64,000 nucleotides of DNA from Cyprinodon diabolis (lineage: Eukaryota > Chordata > Actinopteri > Cyprinodontiformes > Cyprinodontidae). Made by a program: the position numbers and the translations under genes. The notes under the pieces are model-generated. The model did no database searches. It worked only from the letters and a program-made list of their open reading frames with translations, and was not told where the DNA came from. Below are positions 1-13,400 of the stretch, piece by piece. Location of the stretch: contig CM060082.1 in assembly GCA_030533445.1 (NCBI GenBank), positions 35,217,317-35,281,316 of the forward strand, in the 5' to 3' direction. The first letter of the stretch is position 1, and each line of letters starts with the position of its first letter.

Positions 1-395
1 TGTGACAGGGCCCTAAAGATCAGAGTTCATAGAAGAGCCCCTCAAAACCTTCAAGATTTGAAGACTGCTTATGTGGAAGAATGAGCCATAATTACCCCTA
101 AGCAATGCATGTGACTAATTTCTTCATACAAGAGGCGTCTTGAAGCTGTCATTGCCAACAAAGGCTTTTTACGAAGTATTAAATACATTTCAGTAAGTGT
201 GTTTAATACTTTTTCCCTGTGTCGTTCACTTTATTATAAATAACTTAATTTCTGGTCATCTATGGTTTGATTTGTTTTTGTGTGATTTGCATGGAACATT
301 GGCAACATCTGTTGAAAATGTCATGTCAATAGCACCTCTAGACATATATTGACTGAGAAAAATGGTGACATGGTCAATACTTATTTCACCGGCTG
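1..395 (+). mobile_element. Tc1-like transposon, 3' end (cut by window edge)
   Basis: The first ~220 bases read, with stops, as the C-terminal part of a Tc1 transposase (LQDLKT, a later AVIANKGF-like stretch). They are followed by a ~200-bp subterminal/terminal repeat ending near CACCGGCTG and a TA dinucleotide at 396-397. The same sequence occurs in reverse complement at 8952-9300, so both belong to one family. The 5' part lies outside the window. It is decayed and has no usable reading frame. Confidence 0.8.
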
Positions 396-1747
396 TATAC
401 AGACAATTTATACTGATATTTCACAAGGTAAAGAGGCCTTAAAATGGCTTTAAAATTCACATGTTGATATGTCATTCTTTAAAATCCAGTGAAGTATCAA
501 ATTGCTGGTCGTTCATTCCTTTGTACCATTCTTACTGTGGTCATTTCCTAACTGACTTCCTCAGGTACAACATAATCTATTTGCTATGAGAGTTTTTATT
601 TTTTTATTTTAACCATGACCTACTTGCCAGCAGAACATTTTGTACTGACTTGAGCATCTGATTCCAGCTATTTTAAACTCTTCCTATATGTTTGATAGTT
701 GACTGGAAGGAAAGTATTCTGACATGCAATGGTTTAAGTAAATGGGTTCAAAATATAAACTGATGAATGATTAATCTTCCTGCAGCATGTGGGATACAAC
801 TGTCACAATGTTTAGGAAGATTTTAACATAATTTAATAATAACTCTTTTGAAGTTATCTAATTAAGGAGAGCATTTCAGTGATGTAAAATTACAAGCACA
901 AGACATTTAATGTTCCACATGACCAGTTTTTCTTGAGAAGGGATTGACCGAAAGTACTCCTGACAGATTCTGGTGTTTTTGGAGAGATATGGATGGTCTT
1001 TTAAATCAGAATCTTGTGTTTCAATCTTACAGGAATTACTTTTAAGATTTTTGGGGAGCCATTCAGTGGGATCCTCATAGAGTAACAGAAAAATTCTCTT
1101 TGAAGGCTCAGTTTCTCTAAAAGAATAATACGCATCCTTTAAGGACACTCTTTTATTTTTACAAGACATTGCTAGGAGAATGATATCTTTCTTTTCTATG
1201 TTTTTTATTCCCCCATGTGTATATTTTTCATTATGAAGTCTCAACAAAATCTCAATATAAATTCAAAATAACAATGAAATTGTTTACGTTTGATTATGAA
1301 AGTTGATTTGAAATTATACAATTGTATGTCTTCTAGACTGACCCTCTTATAATCTAATTTTTTTTAAATTCACCTTAATTGAATTAAGGTCTATGTATGG
1401 AAAAAAAAAACTTTTTTTTTTGTTTGTTTTAAACTCCTATGTCACCAATAACATGCTTCTAGATACAGGTAAAAATCTGAAAGGCTGACAAGTTTGTTCA
1501 GTTTAGGCTACAGTGATCAAAAATAGTGGTGCAACATGGCATGGCCAACTGAGTGAACAGCCCCCTATGTATTTACAAACTACTAACTGCTGATGTTATG
1601 TTATTAGCATTTTTCTGAGTATGTATTGATCAAGACAATACTTGACTATTGCTAACAAAATACGGAATTTTTTACACTCTTTCAAAAGTGACTGATTCAA
1701 AGATCTACGTCATGCTCTAAGAGCTAATGTCGGATTCTTTGCAACAG
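396..1747. other. No recognisable gene
   Basis: AT-rich sequence without a recognised repeat. A lysine-rich open frame of 123 codons lies on the minus strand at 876-1247. It resembles no family I know, has no clear splice context, and may be chance or a decayed exon. Confidence 0.4.
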
Positions 1748-2398
1748 TTAAAGCTGCAGTCTGTAACATTGAGAAGAGAGCAGACTTCGACTGAAAATTT
1801 GAAGAAAAACAGGTTTCACGCCACTCCCCCACCCTCTCTGCTTCACTCATGCCCCACCTCCAAGCTCCACCCCTCTCACAGCATCTGCGCGGCTACCGCA
1901 TGCGACCAGAAGCGTCCAAGCAGCGTACGCGGCATGGAGTGTGAACCGGTAAGAGCGATAACACTCACCTCCAAGCAGCTAGATATAAGATGCTGGTTAT
2001 ACCGAAGTTTGCCGTGTAAGCAGTTGTCGGCAGGGGCAGTAAGGGCAGTTTCTCTTTCGCTGGTGGCTGTCTCTCCGCCATGACTTCCACGCGCGTCCTC
2101 CTGACTGCGGCAGCCGGGCGGCAGCGGCAGGTTAAGCGGTGAGAGTGGGGGGGGGGCGGGAATCAGCGTGTGTGAGCTGTGATTGACACTCCATCAGACC
2201 CTCCTCTGGCTGTGATTGGTTGTTTTGACTCGTCCCGAATTATTCTTTCCAGATTGAAATACAGGCAGTATACGGGACCATTTGAAGCAGTTTTTTTCAC
2301 AGGTTACATATCACATGTACTGCTGTCTGGGCATAGGGACAGTTCTAGCCAATATGACAAAAAAGTGATTTTTAAAAACTTACAGACTTCACATTTAA
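1748..2398 (-). mobile_element. TTAA-flanked non-autonomous DNA element, copy 1
   Basis: A 651-bp unit bounded by TTAA at 1748-1751 and 2395-2398. Its imperfect terminal inverted repeats have the form AGCTGMAGTCTGTAA. The whole unit recurs in the opposite orientation at 14162-14804 with only scattered differences. The interior is GC-rich and carries an exon-like open frame (1969-2081, minus). TTAA at all ends would fit TTAA-specific integration as in piggyBac, but the repeat does not start with the CCC typical of that superfamily, so classification is open. Confidence 0.75.
1969..2081 (-). other. Exon-like ORF inside TTAA element, copy 1
   Basis: On the minus strand an ATG (2081-2079) in a GAAGTCATGG context opens 37 codons beginning MAERQPPAKEKLPLLPL, and runs to a consensus splice donor (AG then GTGAGT at 1968 downward). 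Copy 2 at 14476-14588 has exactly the same length (113 nt), start and donor, with a few substitutions and no frame break. This looks like a first coding exon carried by the element. Whether it derives from the parent transposase or from a host gene is unknown. Confidence 0.5.
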
Positions 2399-2420
2399 GG
2401 TCCAGTAGGCAGGTGAATTT

Positions 2421-2918
2421 TGTTGGGATCTGGAGGTCTGTCCACTTTTCTCCACCAGAGGGCGCTCTAGGTTGAAGAGTTTCTCTGTTGGAAATCTGTC
2501 AGTCTGATCTCTGAAGAACCCTGGAGAATCAAACCTGTCAAAGACCTGCCTGCCTGCTCTCTGAAGAATCTGAAAGGGAAACTCAAACCTGTTGCCTGCA
2601 AACTCTCAAACCAAGCTCTGCCTCCACCAAGCCCTAGGCCTGCCGACATCCTCTGGACCCTCCTGGTTCCCCCTCGTTTCCGCTCTGCTCAAACTCCAGA
2701 TCAGGTACAGACCTGCACTCTCTAACTCTGCAAATTACCTGGACTTCAGCTAACCACTCTGTCCCCCTCTGCAGTGAACCCAGTCGTGACCAGTCCTGGA
2801 TCTGACCCCTTGGATCTGTTTTTTATTCAACTGTGTTGTTTCAATAAACCTTTAAACTTTTTCTCCTGTTTCCGAGTGTTTCTGCATGTGGGTTAGGAAC
2901 CTAAAACCAAACATGACA
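2421..2918 (+). mobile_element. Solo LTR (probably Ty3/gypsy), copy A
   Basis: A 498-bp unit starting TGTTGGGATC and ending AACATGACA, with AATAAA at about 2843 as a possible polyadenylation signal. Flanks AATTT (left) and AATTG (right) form a near-perfect 5-bp target duplication. No internal region follows, so it is a solo LTR left by recombination. Its termini match the longer LTR at 31280-32131, and both contain the ACCAGAGGG motif near the start. Confidence 0.65.
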
Positions 2919-3764
2919 AATTGAGTCAATGTATATATTGTTGGAAAATAATTTCAGAAGTTTTATTTTGAAATTATGAAGAAATAACATCTCATCGCTG
3001 CAAAGTTGTTAATGCTGGCTTTACAGCAGAGCTCAGGATCTCAGGCCTCTCTCCCTCTGAAATTAGAGTCGTTCTGGCCTTCATGATTGGAAAACGAATA
3101 CTCGTGAGTACCTGGAAAAAAAGAATACCCCACTGTTGGGTAGGAAGGTTGTTCACAAGATGGCAGTTTGTCCTGTGACCAGCAGGTTGGCCATCAAAGC
3201 CGTGCTCAACCCATCCCAATTGTTGGGTATGACACTTTACACCCCTTGTTACCCTTCTGATGTGTGCTCTTTGGTATGTTGGGGATAGGAGCATCGTGTC
3301 AAGGTGCCAGGACGTGCTGACACCTGCAAAAATAACTGGTTCCCTTGTTCACACCAATAGAGCACCAACTGGGAACAGGAACCCCCCAGACACCAGAGGA
3401 CCACCAGAGACCACCAGTACCATGCAGGGATAGTTAGTTACAAAGAATTGTGATACAAAAAGACAATTTATTTAATATATTTCTTACAAACAAAAATCTT
3501 ACTTTTTATACAACCACCATTTTATCTAAATTCTTAATTATCCTTTGTGTCTTTATATGAAAAAAAGGCAGGAAAAATAAATGCCTCCAGTCCAAGAAAG
3601 CTTTGTTTATACTGCAGGATATTCTATTTCCAATTTGCCTAATCAATATAGGGGACAAAATGTATGAAAGAGATTCTTTGGTCAACATAAAAGAAAACTT
3701 TACTTTTGTCAAGTGTTAGTCTTCTGTCACTCATGTTTGACCGAAGATTAACAGTGAATACACC
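2919..3764. other. No recognisable gene
   Basis: Unassigned sequence. A 100-codon minus-strand frame (2992-3294) has no recognisable motif and is treated as chance. Confidence 0.4.
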
Positions 3765-3874
3765 ATCATTCATGAGAAAGATGGTGGTGGCAGAATCCTG
3801 TTGTGGGATTGTTTCTTCAGCAAGGAAAGGACAGCTAGTTACACTTGATGAAAAGCTTGATAAAACCTAAATAC
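3765..3874 (+). mobile_element. Tc1-like transposase fossil
   Basis: This short stretch reads as a decayed copy of the Tc1 segment HxGGGSIMLWGCFS followed by GTGQLV, seen here as GGGRILLWDCFFS. No terminal repeats can be found around it, so only an internal fragment survives. Confidence 0.5.
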
Positions 3875-6800
3875 TTACTAAACCTTTAAGAAAACCTTTT
3901 AGAGGCTACGGGAAAAAAAGGCTGGGAATGGGATTAATATTCACCATTCAGCTACAGCGGAAAGATTAAAATCAACGCCTTTCTTGACTGGGTAATCATG
4001 TGTTATAATAGCCTAGTCCAGAATCTGTAGAAAGGCTTAGATACTGAACGCTTTAGATAATTCAAAGCGTTCACATGAACGCTTTGAATTACTTTATTAA
4101 ACCTTTCCACATTAAATCCAGTGAAATCCAAATAGTTTTTAGTTTTTAAATTGTAATCCAATTGCACTTAGTTAAAAATGAATTGTAATAATATTCATAA
4201 TTGGAGATTATAATAATTAATAAAGTCTGATCATAACCTCAAAAACATGTTTTATATTATTGTGATTAAGAGCTTTCAGCCTCAAATGATTATAATCAAC
4301 AATTGGTGATGATCAATCAACAGTTAAAGTTAGTTTAAACCAGCTGTAAACCTTTGAATTTACCACTAGTTAATATTAACAATTTAATGTCACCAATATA
4401 AGTAAGCTCTAAATGAGTAATTTTAACTTAGGGTCAACCTATCAAAGATTTAAAATAGTCACAAACAACCCCCGCTTGTATGAAAAAAATTTTATACAAA
4501 AAATTTCCTGTTGCAGGCAATTATTCATTTTAATATCCTAATAGAACACAACAAACTAGATAAGGGAAAACAATGTAGGGAAGATTCTGCTAATTGATTA
4601 AGCTGGGAAGGTTCATAGGAAATGTAAGCTATCAATTAAGGTTTGGTTAATAAAGCAATTAATGATTAGGCTTTAAACCAGCAAATATGAATCAAACAGC
4701 ATTGAAATTAATTTGTGATCTGGCACTAATAGAGCTCTGTAGACCAGGGTGCCTACCTCCTATACTCTGGCTAGTGCGGCTAGGTGTGGTCAGCCAACAC
4801 AAGCTCCAAAAATAAGGAAAATACAAGGTGAGGTTGGTTAGAAAGAGAGGAGAATATAAGATAATTACCTACAGTATGGTTGACCAGCCTTGAAGGTGTT
4901 TACAACTTCCAAGAGAAGCTCAAGCAAACACCTTCCGGGGCAAATAAACAGCATTTATACCTATTGAAACTCAAAATCTACTTAGACACAGCTAAGAATA
5001 AAGGTTTTCTTATCGGTGAAGGATAGCTTTGAGCCTTGGTGGTCGGTTGCTGCTCAGAGGGGGAATAATGGACCTTGGCCTCTGCGGTTCTGAGGAACAG
5101 GGAAAATGTGTCTGGTGGTTCTGCTTAGCCAAAGCAAATCATATTGTAATTCAGTCGGCTTTTTAGAAAGAAGGACTTTTGCGTTCCAACTTCTCTATCG
5201 GATGTCTTCCCAGTTAGTCCAATGACAGGTGGTTCTTCTAGGCACTCTTGACTAAGAATGTAATTACAAGCTCTGCAAAAACGAGATGGAAAACAGCTTT
5301 CGACCAGTAAACTGCACAAGGTTACCATATCTGGGAAACACAAAGAACTCAGCTGAGGTGCAGCCTCTTCCTATGCTGGTTGACTGAAATAGACATGATG
5401 GGTCTGTTATAAATACCCAGTCACTGTATTGAACAAGTATAGACAAAACACTTACCAAAACTTTTTTTTCTTTTTTTGCAGTACTAAACACAGAAACAAA
5501 ATGCTCAATTAATAAAGAAAAGTTCAGAAAACAGATTCATTTAGATTAAATAAAAAGAAAAGATTCTTTTTTCATACTACACTCAGTGTTAACTTAAATG
5601 ACCTTTTTCACTGCACATGGTGCTTCATAAAACATCCTAGGAGACCAAATCCCATGTAATGAAACACTTAGATACACGTCATTCTGGAAGAAGATTACAG
5701 CTTTAGTTTAATAAACAGTTATTTGGCTCAGAGAGCTACACTAATAAGATGCAGTAATCTACAGTAGATCTTGGAGATGAAAGCTTATTTTCATCCAACA
5801 CATGCATCCTCTCCAAATTATTGAATATGTCACTCTCATTAACTGCAGATTAGATGTTATGTAATTAGAATAAAGTCCTGTGAAGAACACTAGCTAAAAT
5901 AGATCAAAAAAGCAATCCGAGCAAAGATAGTCCAAAAAAATAATAAGGGCCTCTTGTCCAAGAAATGTTGCTCAGTTCTCTATATATTTGGCGATTTATT
6001 GTCCTGCTTTTCTCTGTCTTCCTGATTAAAAACCCTGACTTGTAGTTGGCAAAGACATGGTACCTCTGGAGGTGTGCTGGGGTGAGAGGATTCTACGGAC
6101 TCCTTGTTAAGGGAATTGCATCCATTGTTCTTGGGCAATTTTCAGATGGTCTGTTAAATCTCACCTGGGAATCTCAGAGGCTGAGTCAAAGCTTAAGGCT
6201 TCTTGGGTTGATTGTTTCTGGTTTGTCTGGGCAAGCCACATTGCCAGGGAGGGGTGTGATGGGTCAACAGTGCTTAAACGAGTGATAGATTATGTGGATC
6301 AGATGCCAAAAACTAAAAGCTCTGCTTGACAGTCACAAAAAAACCCATCATAATTGCAGTGATGTGATTTTAGATGGCCATACCATTTCTTTGCATATAT
6401 TTCTAGTTGCAATAGTTAAACAATGTGGCAGTGGAAATTTATAAAAGTCATTTGTATACAATTTATTCTGCAAAATTCATTTGTGTACAATTTATTTGGG
6501 AATATTTTTAATTGTTGTATGAATGGGTGTCAGTTTTGTGAAAGAAAATCCATCTAATAGATTGGAAAAATATAAAAGTTTCAATAAGGAACCTTTTACA
6601 AATAATGGCACCTCGAGAAAAAATCTTTCAAAATCCATAAAATAAATGAAACTTTTTTTTCTTTTGAAATGAATGTATAGAAGATTAATTAAATGTGAAA
6701 ACAGAAAAAAACTATGATTTCTCCTGTTTTTTTAGAAAGCCTTTTAATTATTGCTCTGTAGATATGGGTGAGACAGACCAAGCTGCTTTATTTGAATATG

Positions 6801-8951
6801 ACATGATTTCTTAAAAAAAGAAATGAAAAGAGCCTTAATTAGATTGATTACTACAGTGAATATTGTAGGAATTATATATGGATTATAGGGGAATTTGTTG
6901 AAAGCAATAAATATCACAGTTTCTATTTGAGCATTATTTCCATCTTTTACACATGCACTTAAAATAGAATATAGAATATATTCCCAAAAAAGTTGTGTTA
7001 GTGTAGGAAAGTATGCTTGTAAAGGCTTTTAGAAGTCTTGCTATTGATTACTATAGTAAATCTTCTCGAATAACATAACACGTTTTAAAAATCGACTTTA
7101 ATAGAAAGGGCTAAGAGTCATGTTTATTTACGATTTAGCTCTAGTGTAGACAACAATTAAAGACACAGTACAGTTTAGATTAAACACAATGTACAAGACA
7201 ATGGATCTTCTGGTCTCCCAGTGGAAATCTAGTTTGATTTTAAAGGAGGAGATTTGGTTGTTTTTATTTTTACAATAAAAAGAAGTAAAACTAATCAGGC
7301 AGGTAAGGGCAAACTATGGTTTGATGATTCTCTTTTTATTCTCTTTATTCAATTTCTTGCAGGAAATGTGTGCAGTTGACAGACACACAGACAAGGTTGA
7401 GGTAAGTTGTAGCGTTTACTAGTATTATTGCACATCTTTATCTATGTGCATTTAGTACAAATTAGAAGTTTTGTTTAGCTTCACCTTCCATGAAGTGTCC
7501 TCCTTAGCTAAGGAGCAGATGTGCAGCGTTAAGAGTTAGTTATGCACAGCTGGTTGACTAGATTAATTATAATGAAATCAACTGAGAGCGATTTTGGTAA
7601 TAAGACAGCGCTCACATTCAATTTTTATTGTAAAAAATATAAGCCATGAACTGTGAGTGGTAAAGCATGAGAGCGTGTGTCAATTTACATATGCATTAGC
7701 GTGTGCAGTCACACATCCATGTCTAACGATTGCACAAGAGCGCCAAGGCAGACAGATTCACCCTGTTTGTTTTGCCTGCTGGCTTAGTGCAGTTCAGTCT
7801 GTTGGGGAAGTTCACTGGTTTTCTTGATGTATTTAAATGGATTTGTTGGGTAAAATGAATAATAGATGGTGACTGTGTGACTTCAATAAGGTAGGATGCG
7901 GTCAAATGGGAAAAGAGTTGTATATTGGAATGATACCAATGCTTGTTTTAGGAAAAAAACCCAACTGACCGAAGTTTGACAACCTGTCCTGACTTACAAG
8001 AATATCATCTGACTCCCTGTTTCTCTAAATTCCCTTTCAGTACTATGTAGCACAGTTTAGATGTATTTTTATTTTGAGCTAACAGTTTTGGAGAGTAGGT
8101 ACTTTCTGCACTGAAAACAGATGGAAATAGGAGCTTAACAATGAAGAACATTATGGACCTAAAATGCAAGAATTAATTTTGTTCAAAGATTTTATGAAAA
8201 ATCTTTATTATAAACTTTGCCTGGTCAGGAGATTAAAACAAATACTCTAAGTAATGAAAAGCAAACTCTTCTTAAATATAACAAGAACAGATGCATTTTA
8301 ATGGGCTACTAATATTAGTTTAATAAAGACTCTACATTAACCTTGCTTTTAAGAATACAGCAATAGACTAAGTTCAATATATTGTGGTTGTGCTGGTTAG
8401 TGATTTTCTATGGCAAAAGCATTGTTATAGATCAGTTACTAAAATGGGTAAAACCTTGGTAGTGCTGAAAAGATGTTCAAGATAGACAATTATATATATA
8501 ATAAAATATCTTCCTTTGTCTCAGTATGCAAATTACAGAAACTACAAACCGTTCAAAATTAAAAAAAACTTGCCTTCCACAATAATGTGCTTTTCAAGGT
8601 AACACTAGAATGGTGCAGATAGACTACGTCACAATGATATCCAGATTTATTTATAGAATTACATTGGCAAGGCTTGTAATAGTGAAGGACTAACACAACA
8701 ACAGCACCTCAGCAGAAGCATCTTTAAATGATCAATGTGAATGAAAATATATACTAAGGAAAACCAGAGATGGCAATGGGAGGTAGAGGAGGACCAGATG
8801 ATGGGGGGGACAGAAAACGGTCATTTAAATACAAAAAACAGAATAACAGAAAGCTGTTTAATCTGATTAACTGAAGACTATCAGAGGAAGATCATGACAG
8901 TTGTTACTCATTATAAATGTAATAAGCTTAAACAGCCAAATACTATATATA
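3875..8951. other. Mostly unassigned AT-rich sequence
   Basis: About 5 kb without recognisable genes or repeats, apart from a possible 39-nt exon at 7363-7401. The many short open frames are small and show no domain. Confidence 0.4.
7363..7401 (+). CDS. Candidate 39-nt internal exon
   Basis: A pyrimidine-rich tract ending in TTTCTTGCAG precedes 13 open codons (EMCAVDRHTDKVE), followed directly by the consensus donor GTAAGT. Both splice sites are strong and the length is a multiple of three. No partner exon could be linked to it, so it may be a chance arrangement. Transcript evidence would decide. Confidence 0.25.
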
Positions 8952-10420
8952 GCAAGTAAAATAAGTGTTGAACATGCCACCACTTCTCAATATATTTCAT
9001 GGGGTGCTATTGAAATGACATTTTCATCAGATGTCAGTAACAATCTATTAAATCCACACATACAAAGAAATCAAACCACAGATTTCTAGAAATTATGTGT
9101 AATAATGTGGAACAGGGCACAGGGAAAAATTTAACACACTTACTGACATTTATGTAATACTTTGTAAAACTGGTTTTTGTTGACAATGAAGGCTTCAAGA
9201 TGCCTCCTGTATGGAAAAATTTGTCACATGCATTGCTCAGGTGTAATTTTGGCCCATTCTTCCCCACAAACAGTCTTCAAATCTTGAAGGTTTCGTGGGC
9301 CTCTGCTATGAATGGCTGGGCTTGGCTGGACCATTCTAGCAGCTTTATTTTCATCCTCTGACACCAATTGAGAGTTTCGTTGCCTGTGTTCAGGGTCATT
9401 GTCTTGCTGAAATGTTCACTCAGGCTTCATTTTCATCAACATGTTAGATGGCAGCAGATTTTTATCAAGAATGTCTCTATTCATATTTCCATTCATCCTT
9501 TCTTAAATTATTTTAAGTTTACCAGTACCATATGCTGTAAAACATCCCCATTCCCTGATGTTCCCACCTTCAAACTTCAATGTTGGTATGATTTTTTTGG
9601 GATGATGTTGAATGCCATTTGACCTTTAAACATGACGTGCATTATGCCATTATGGCAAGAATTACATTTTGGTTTCATCTGACCAGCCAATATTCTCTCA
9701 GTATTACACAAGCTTGTCTAAATTTTATGCAGCAAACTTTAAACGAGCTTCAAAATGCTTTTTCTTCAGCAATGGAGTCTTGCATGGTGAACGTGTGTAC
9801 AGGCAAAGGCAGTTGAGTGCATTATCTATTGTCTATTGTCTATTATCTATCAATTGTACCTGCTAATTCCAGGTCTTTCTGAGGTTTTCCACAAGTGGTA
9901 TTTGGCTCTTGGAAAACTCCTCTGATAATTATGTTCACTCCTGTGTCATAAATCTTGCAAGGAGCACCTGGTCGTGGTCGGTTTATAGGGAAATGATGTT
10001 CTTGCCACTTCCAGATTATGGCCTCAACAGTGCTCACAGGAACATTCTGAAGTTTAGAAATCCTTCTGTAACCAATGCCATCATTATTATACATTGGGAA
10101 AGCTCTTTATTTTTATCCATCATGAGATGTTTCTTGTTTGATACCAGAGAAACCTTTTTATAGGCCATCATTTGGGACAGAACCCGCTGATATTAATTTA
10201 CACTGACAAGGGGCAGGATTGCTTTCTAATAACAGAAATTTGGGCTGAAGTCTCAGCTTTCCAAGCCGTTTTGTACCTCCCTTTCTTCATATGTTTAATA
10301 ATTTCTCCCTGTGCCATTCCACATTATTACACATAACTTAATTTCTGGATATCTATTGTGTGATTCCTTTATATGTGTGGATTGTATGGATTGTTACCGA
10401 CACCTGGTGAAAATGACTTA
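8952..10420 (-). mobile_element. Decayed Tc1-like transposon, nearly full length
   Basis: The unit is bounded on the left by TA (8950-8951) and a ~200-bp repeat matching 200-395 in reverse complement. On the right, 10290-10420 carries the diverged opposite repeat (CTTAATTTCTGGATATCTATTG against CTTAATTTCTGGTCATCTATGG near 250). Between them, minus-strand frames recover a helix-turn-helix (9843-10094), a QQDNDPEH catalytic-region remnant near 9400, and a C-terminus near 9250. Several frameshifts and stops make it inactive. Confidence 0.8.
9843..10094 (-). pseudogene. Tc1 transposase N-terminal fragment
   Basis: The 83-codon open piece contains GYRRISKLQNVPVSTVEAII, which is the second helix of the Tc1 paired-type DNA-binding domain, followed by the NRPRPGAP linker (GRPR-like) typical of Tc1 transposases. 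It would bind the terminal repeats in an intact enzyme. The catalytic domain lies in other frames downstream and is broken. Confidence 0.8.
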
Positions 10421-13400
10421 CTTATCATTGACTTATCATCACACTTGAATTGCAGCCGACCAAAATTATGTGCTAAAGGCTTAAACACATATAGGAAAAT
10501 GTCCACCTCTGTGCCACAAAATAAAATCCAAGTGTAATCCTATTGAAACCATGGCCACTTCTGCTTTGTGCTATAGAAACGGATTACTTAAACATTTACA
10601 GAAAATCCTTTTTGTCATACCAGAACCTTCTGTCTGTGTTAATGTATTCAGATGTTTTGTCTGGAGCTCTGAGTGTGTTTTTTATTATACAACCACATAA
10701 AAACAGGTTTATCAGGACAAAGTCAAATATATTTTTTTCACACCCATGTTTCCATATTGTACAGAGAACCAGTATTTTAATACCTCAGCTGTGGGCTTTT
10801 CAAACAACCTAAATTGAGCAGCGCTAAGCACCGGACTAACCATCTGTGAAGGACATGGGAATTTTACAGACAAAGCAACAGAGACAAAAAAGGCGTGTTC
10901 ACTGTTTCCATAAACAGAATAAAGATGTGCCATTGACTAAACAGAAAATGGATGGCACACCCCACAGAGGCTGAAACTGCTTTCTCTACAGGAAAACGCT
11001 CTAAGGTATAACTGTGAAAATAACCTGCTCTGTCATGCAGGAAGGGCAAATGTCTGAGTTGAGTTGTTCACACTGCAACCTGCAACTTGTACTTTGATCT
11101 TTGCAAGAAAAAACTAACCAGAGACCCGCTGTTATGTCTGTATGAGTGCGTGTGTTTCACAGCAGCACATAGAGAAGTAGTGATGATGGGGTAATTAGGT
11201 TGCAGATGTGGCAGCCTGCTCCCAGAATAGGTCAGAGTCATCAATCAAAGACACTTCTACAATATAGGCTGAGTGGGAGTTGTCTTTTTTTTTCCGTCTT
11301 TCTTTTCCACACAATGTGCTTGATTATACAGTTGGCAAAGAGAAACAATCAAGTTCCAGTAAATTACCTAGTAAATGTCTGAGTACTTTACTGTGTGTCT
11401 CCTAGATTTTTATATGTCTTTGTATCAAGTCCAAGTCTAACATAAAAAATGTGTTGTTTATCCGTCTAAACAGAGCCTTTCATCGTTGATGCAGTTTGTC
11501 TGGGAAGTCAGACCTTTAATGTCTGGTGACTCAAAACCTAATTTTAGAAAAATGTAAATAGGCAGAGATGTTCTCCTCTTCTTCCTGCCTTTCAAGTTTA
11601 CAGCAATTTTTTTTCAACCTCACCACTCTCGAGAATGCATTATTCTAAGTGAGGTATTTTCAAGATGCGTATGTGGTGATTATGTTGGTCACAGATAATA
11701 TTCTGAACTGTGTTGAAGTCAAATGGCCCTAGACTCTATTTCACAAGTTTTTCTCTTTTTTTTCCTTCTTTTTCATTAGTAAAACAAGACTCCAAAATAA
11801 ATTTGCTTTGCCTTAGGGGAGATTGTTATGAAAGTTTTTTGGCTAGAAAACTAAATAATATTACTCAAATTGGACTTTGAAAAGCTGTTAGATATATAAG
11901 AGAGAAACTCAGCCTAAGAGTATCAAGCAAGTATTTTTTTGTTTGTTTTCTAGTATATGAAGAACCAGAAAGCCTGCATATTTACATTGTTTTAAGATAT
12001 GTCTAGACTGTAAACTAACTTTGCTCATTCTTCTTGGCAAAAATAGCTCAGACAGACTTCATGGAGAGCACCCAGGTACATTATTTTTTCCTATCATGGC
12101 ACAGATTGTCAATCTGATTTAAGCCTGAACTTTGACTGGGCTGATCTAACACTATGTGCTCTGATCTAAAGCATTAGCTCCAGCTGTGTATATATTTATG
12201 TTGTTCTATTAGAATATGAAGCTTGGTCCATTCTGAGTATTTTGTTTAACACAATTATTTTATTGCATTGGCCATATATATAGCTCCACACATTTGGGTC
12301 AGCTTTCCTGTCCCTGCTGAGAAAAAAGCCTCCCCCTGGAATAAAAGAGCCACCTCCATTAATTGTAGTGGTAATGGTATGTACTGGGTTAGACATTTAA
12401 ATAGAACATTTAAATGAGAATATACCAGTTTTGGACTCCTTGATATGGATATCTTTTTCCATATATTTGTTTGTCCTGTACTAAAGGCAAACATAAGTGT
12501 CTAATGTCATCTTCAGTTCCTTCAGTTACCTCCGGCCTCTTTGCAGCTTATGCTAAATGCTATATAGGCATTGCCATCTGTTTCTCTGTAAATTTACTGA
12601 CATGTCATCCTTTTTAAGACAGTAAAAATATGCGTGCCACAATTTTACAAGGTTTCATCTAAAAAAAGTCTGAGGTTAGAGTTCACTATTAAAATTTATA
12701 AACTTTATAGTAAAAGTGTGTACACAGTGAAATTAGAAAGAATTACACATATAAGTAGATCCTTGATACATTCTGACTATAATTGTACCTTTTAACATTG
12801 AGCTTTGCTCTAACCCATCAGTGAGACAATCGGTAAACTACTCAACATGGATGACTTATGTGTGTAGGTCATTCGGTTCTTTGCTCTGCAACACTGTTTC
12901 AGGACTTTGAAACAGTTTGATCTCATGTGAACCAACAAACCTGCATATAGAACCTGGGTTTTTACATCTAGCCCTTGTTAGACAAACAGGAAATCAGCCT
13001 GCTGTGTTATCGGTATCTGATTTGTTTTTTTATAGAGTTATTGCATTTGTAAGCATAACATAATAATTAGTTCATGCTTATTGTACCTCATAACAGGCCA
13101 GATGAGCTCAATTTTTCAGTTTGTCATACTGGAGCCAAGGTAATTGGTTTTATGCTGAGCTCGGCTGTTTGGGAGTGTTTAAAGCATCATCATTGCTCTG
13201 TTGAGGGTTTCTCCTCTCTTCTAAAGCCTCGGTAGCTACAAATGAGTTTATGCTGTAATATAAGAAGGTTTTTTCTATCATTATGTCTGCAAGTGCAAAT
13301 GATATCATGAGATTCCGTAGCATTAAATGTGCCTCCAAACACAAGGATTTGTAACTTTTCTATGTTTGTGCAAACTTAAAGGTTTTATGTTCACCACATT

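Noticed and set aside
876..1247. 123-codon minus-strand ORF as a real gene
   Set aside because: Lysine-rich with no recognised domain, no splice context or start context, in AT-rich sequence; kept only as a note.
1727..2083. 118-codon plus-strand ORF in the TTAA element
   Set aside because: The conserved ATG and splice donor shared by both copies are on the opposite strand; this frame is its shadow plus element termini.
2992..3294. 100-codon minus-strand ORF
   Set aside because: No recognisable motif in this or the opposite strand and no second copy in the window.
12052..12075. 24-nt micro-exon ending in CAG/GTACAT
   Set aside because: The upstream tract is purine-rich near the AG and the donor is weak, so the splice case is not convincing.
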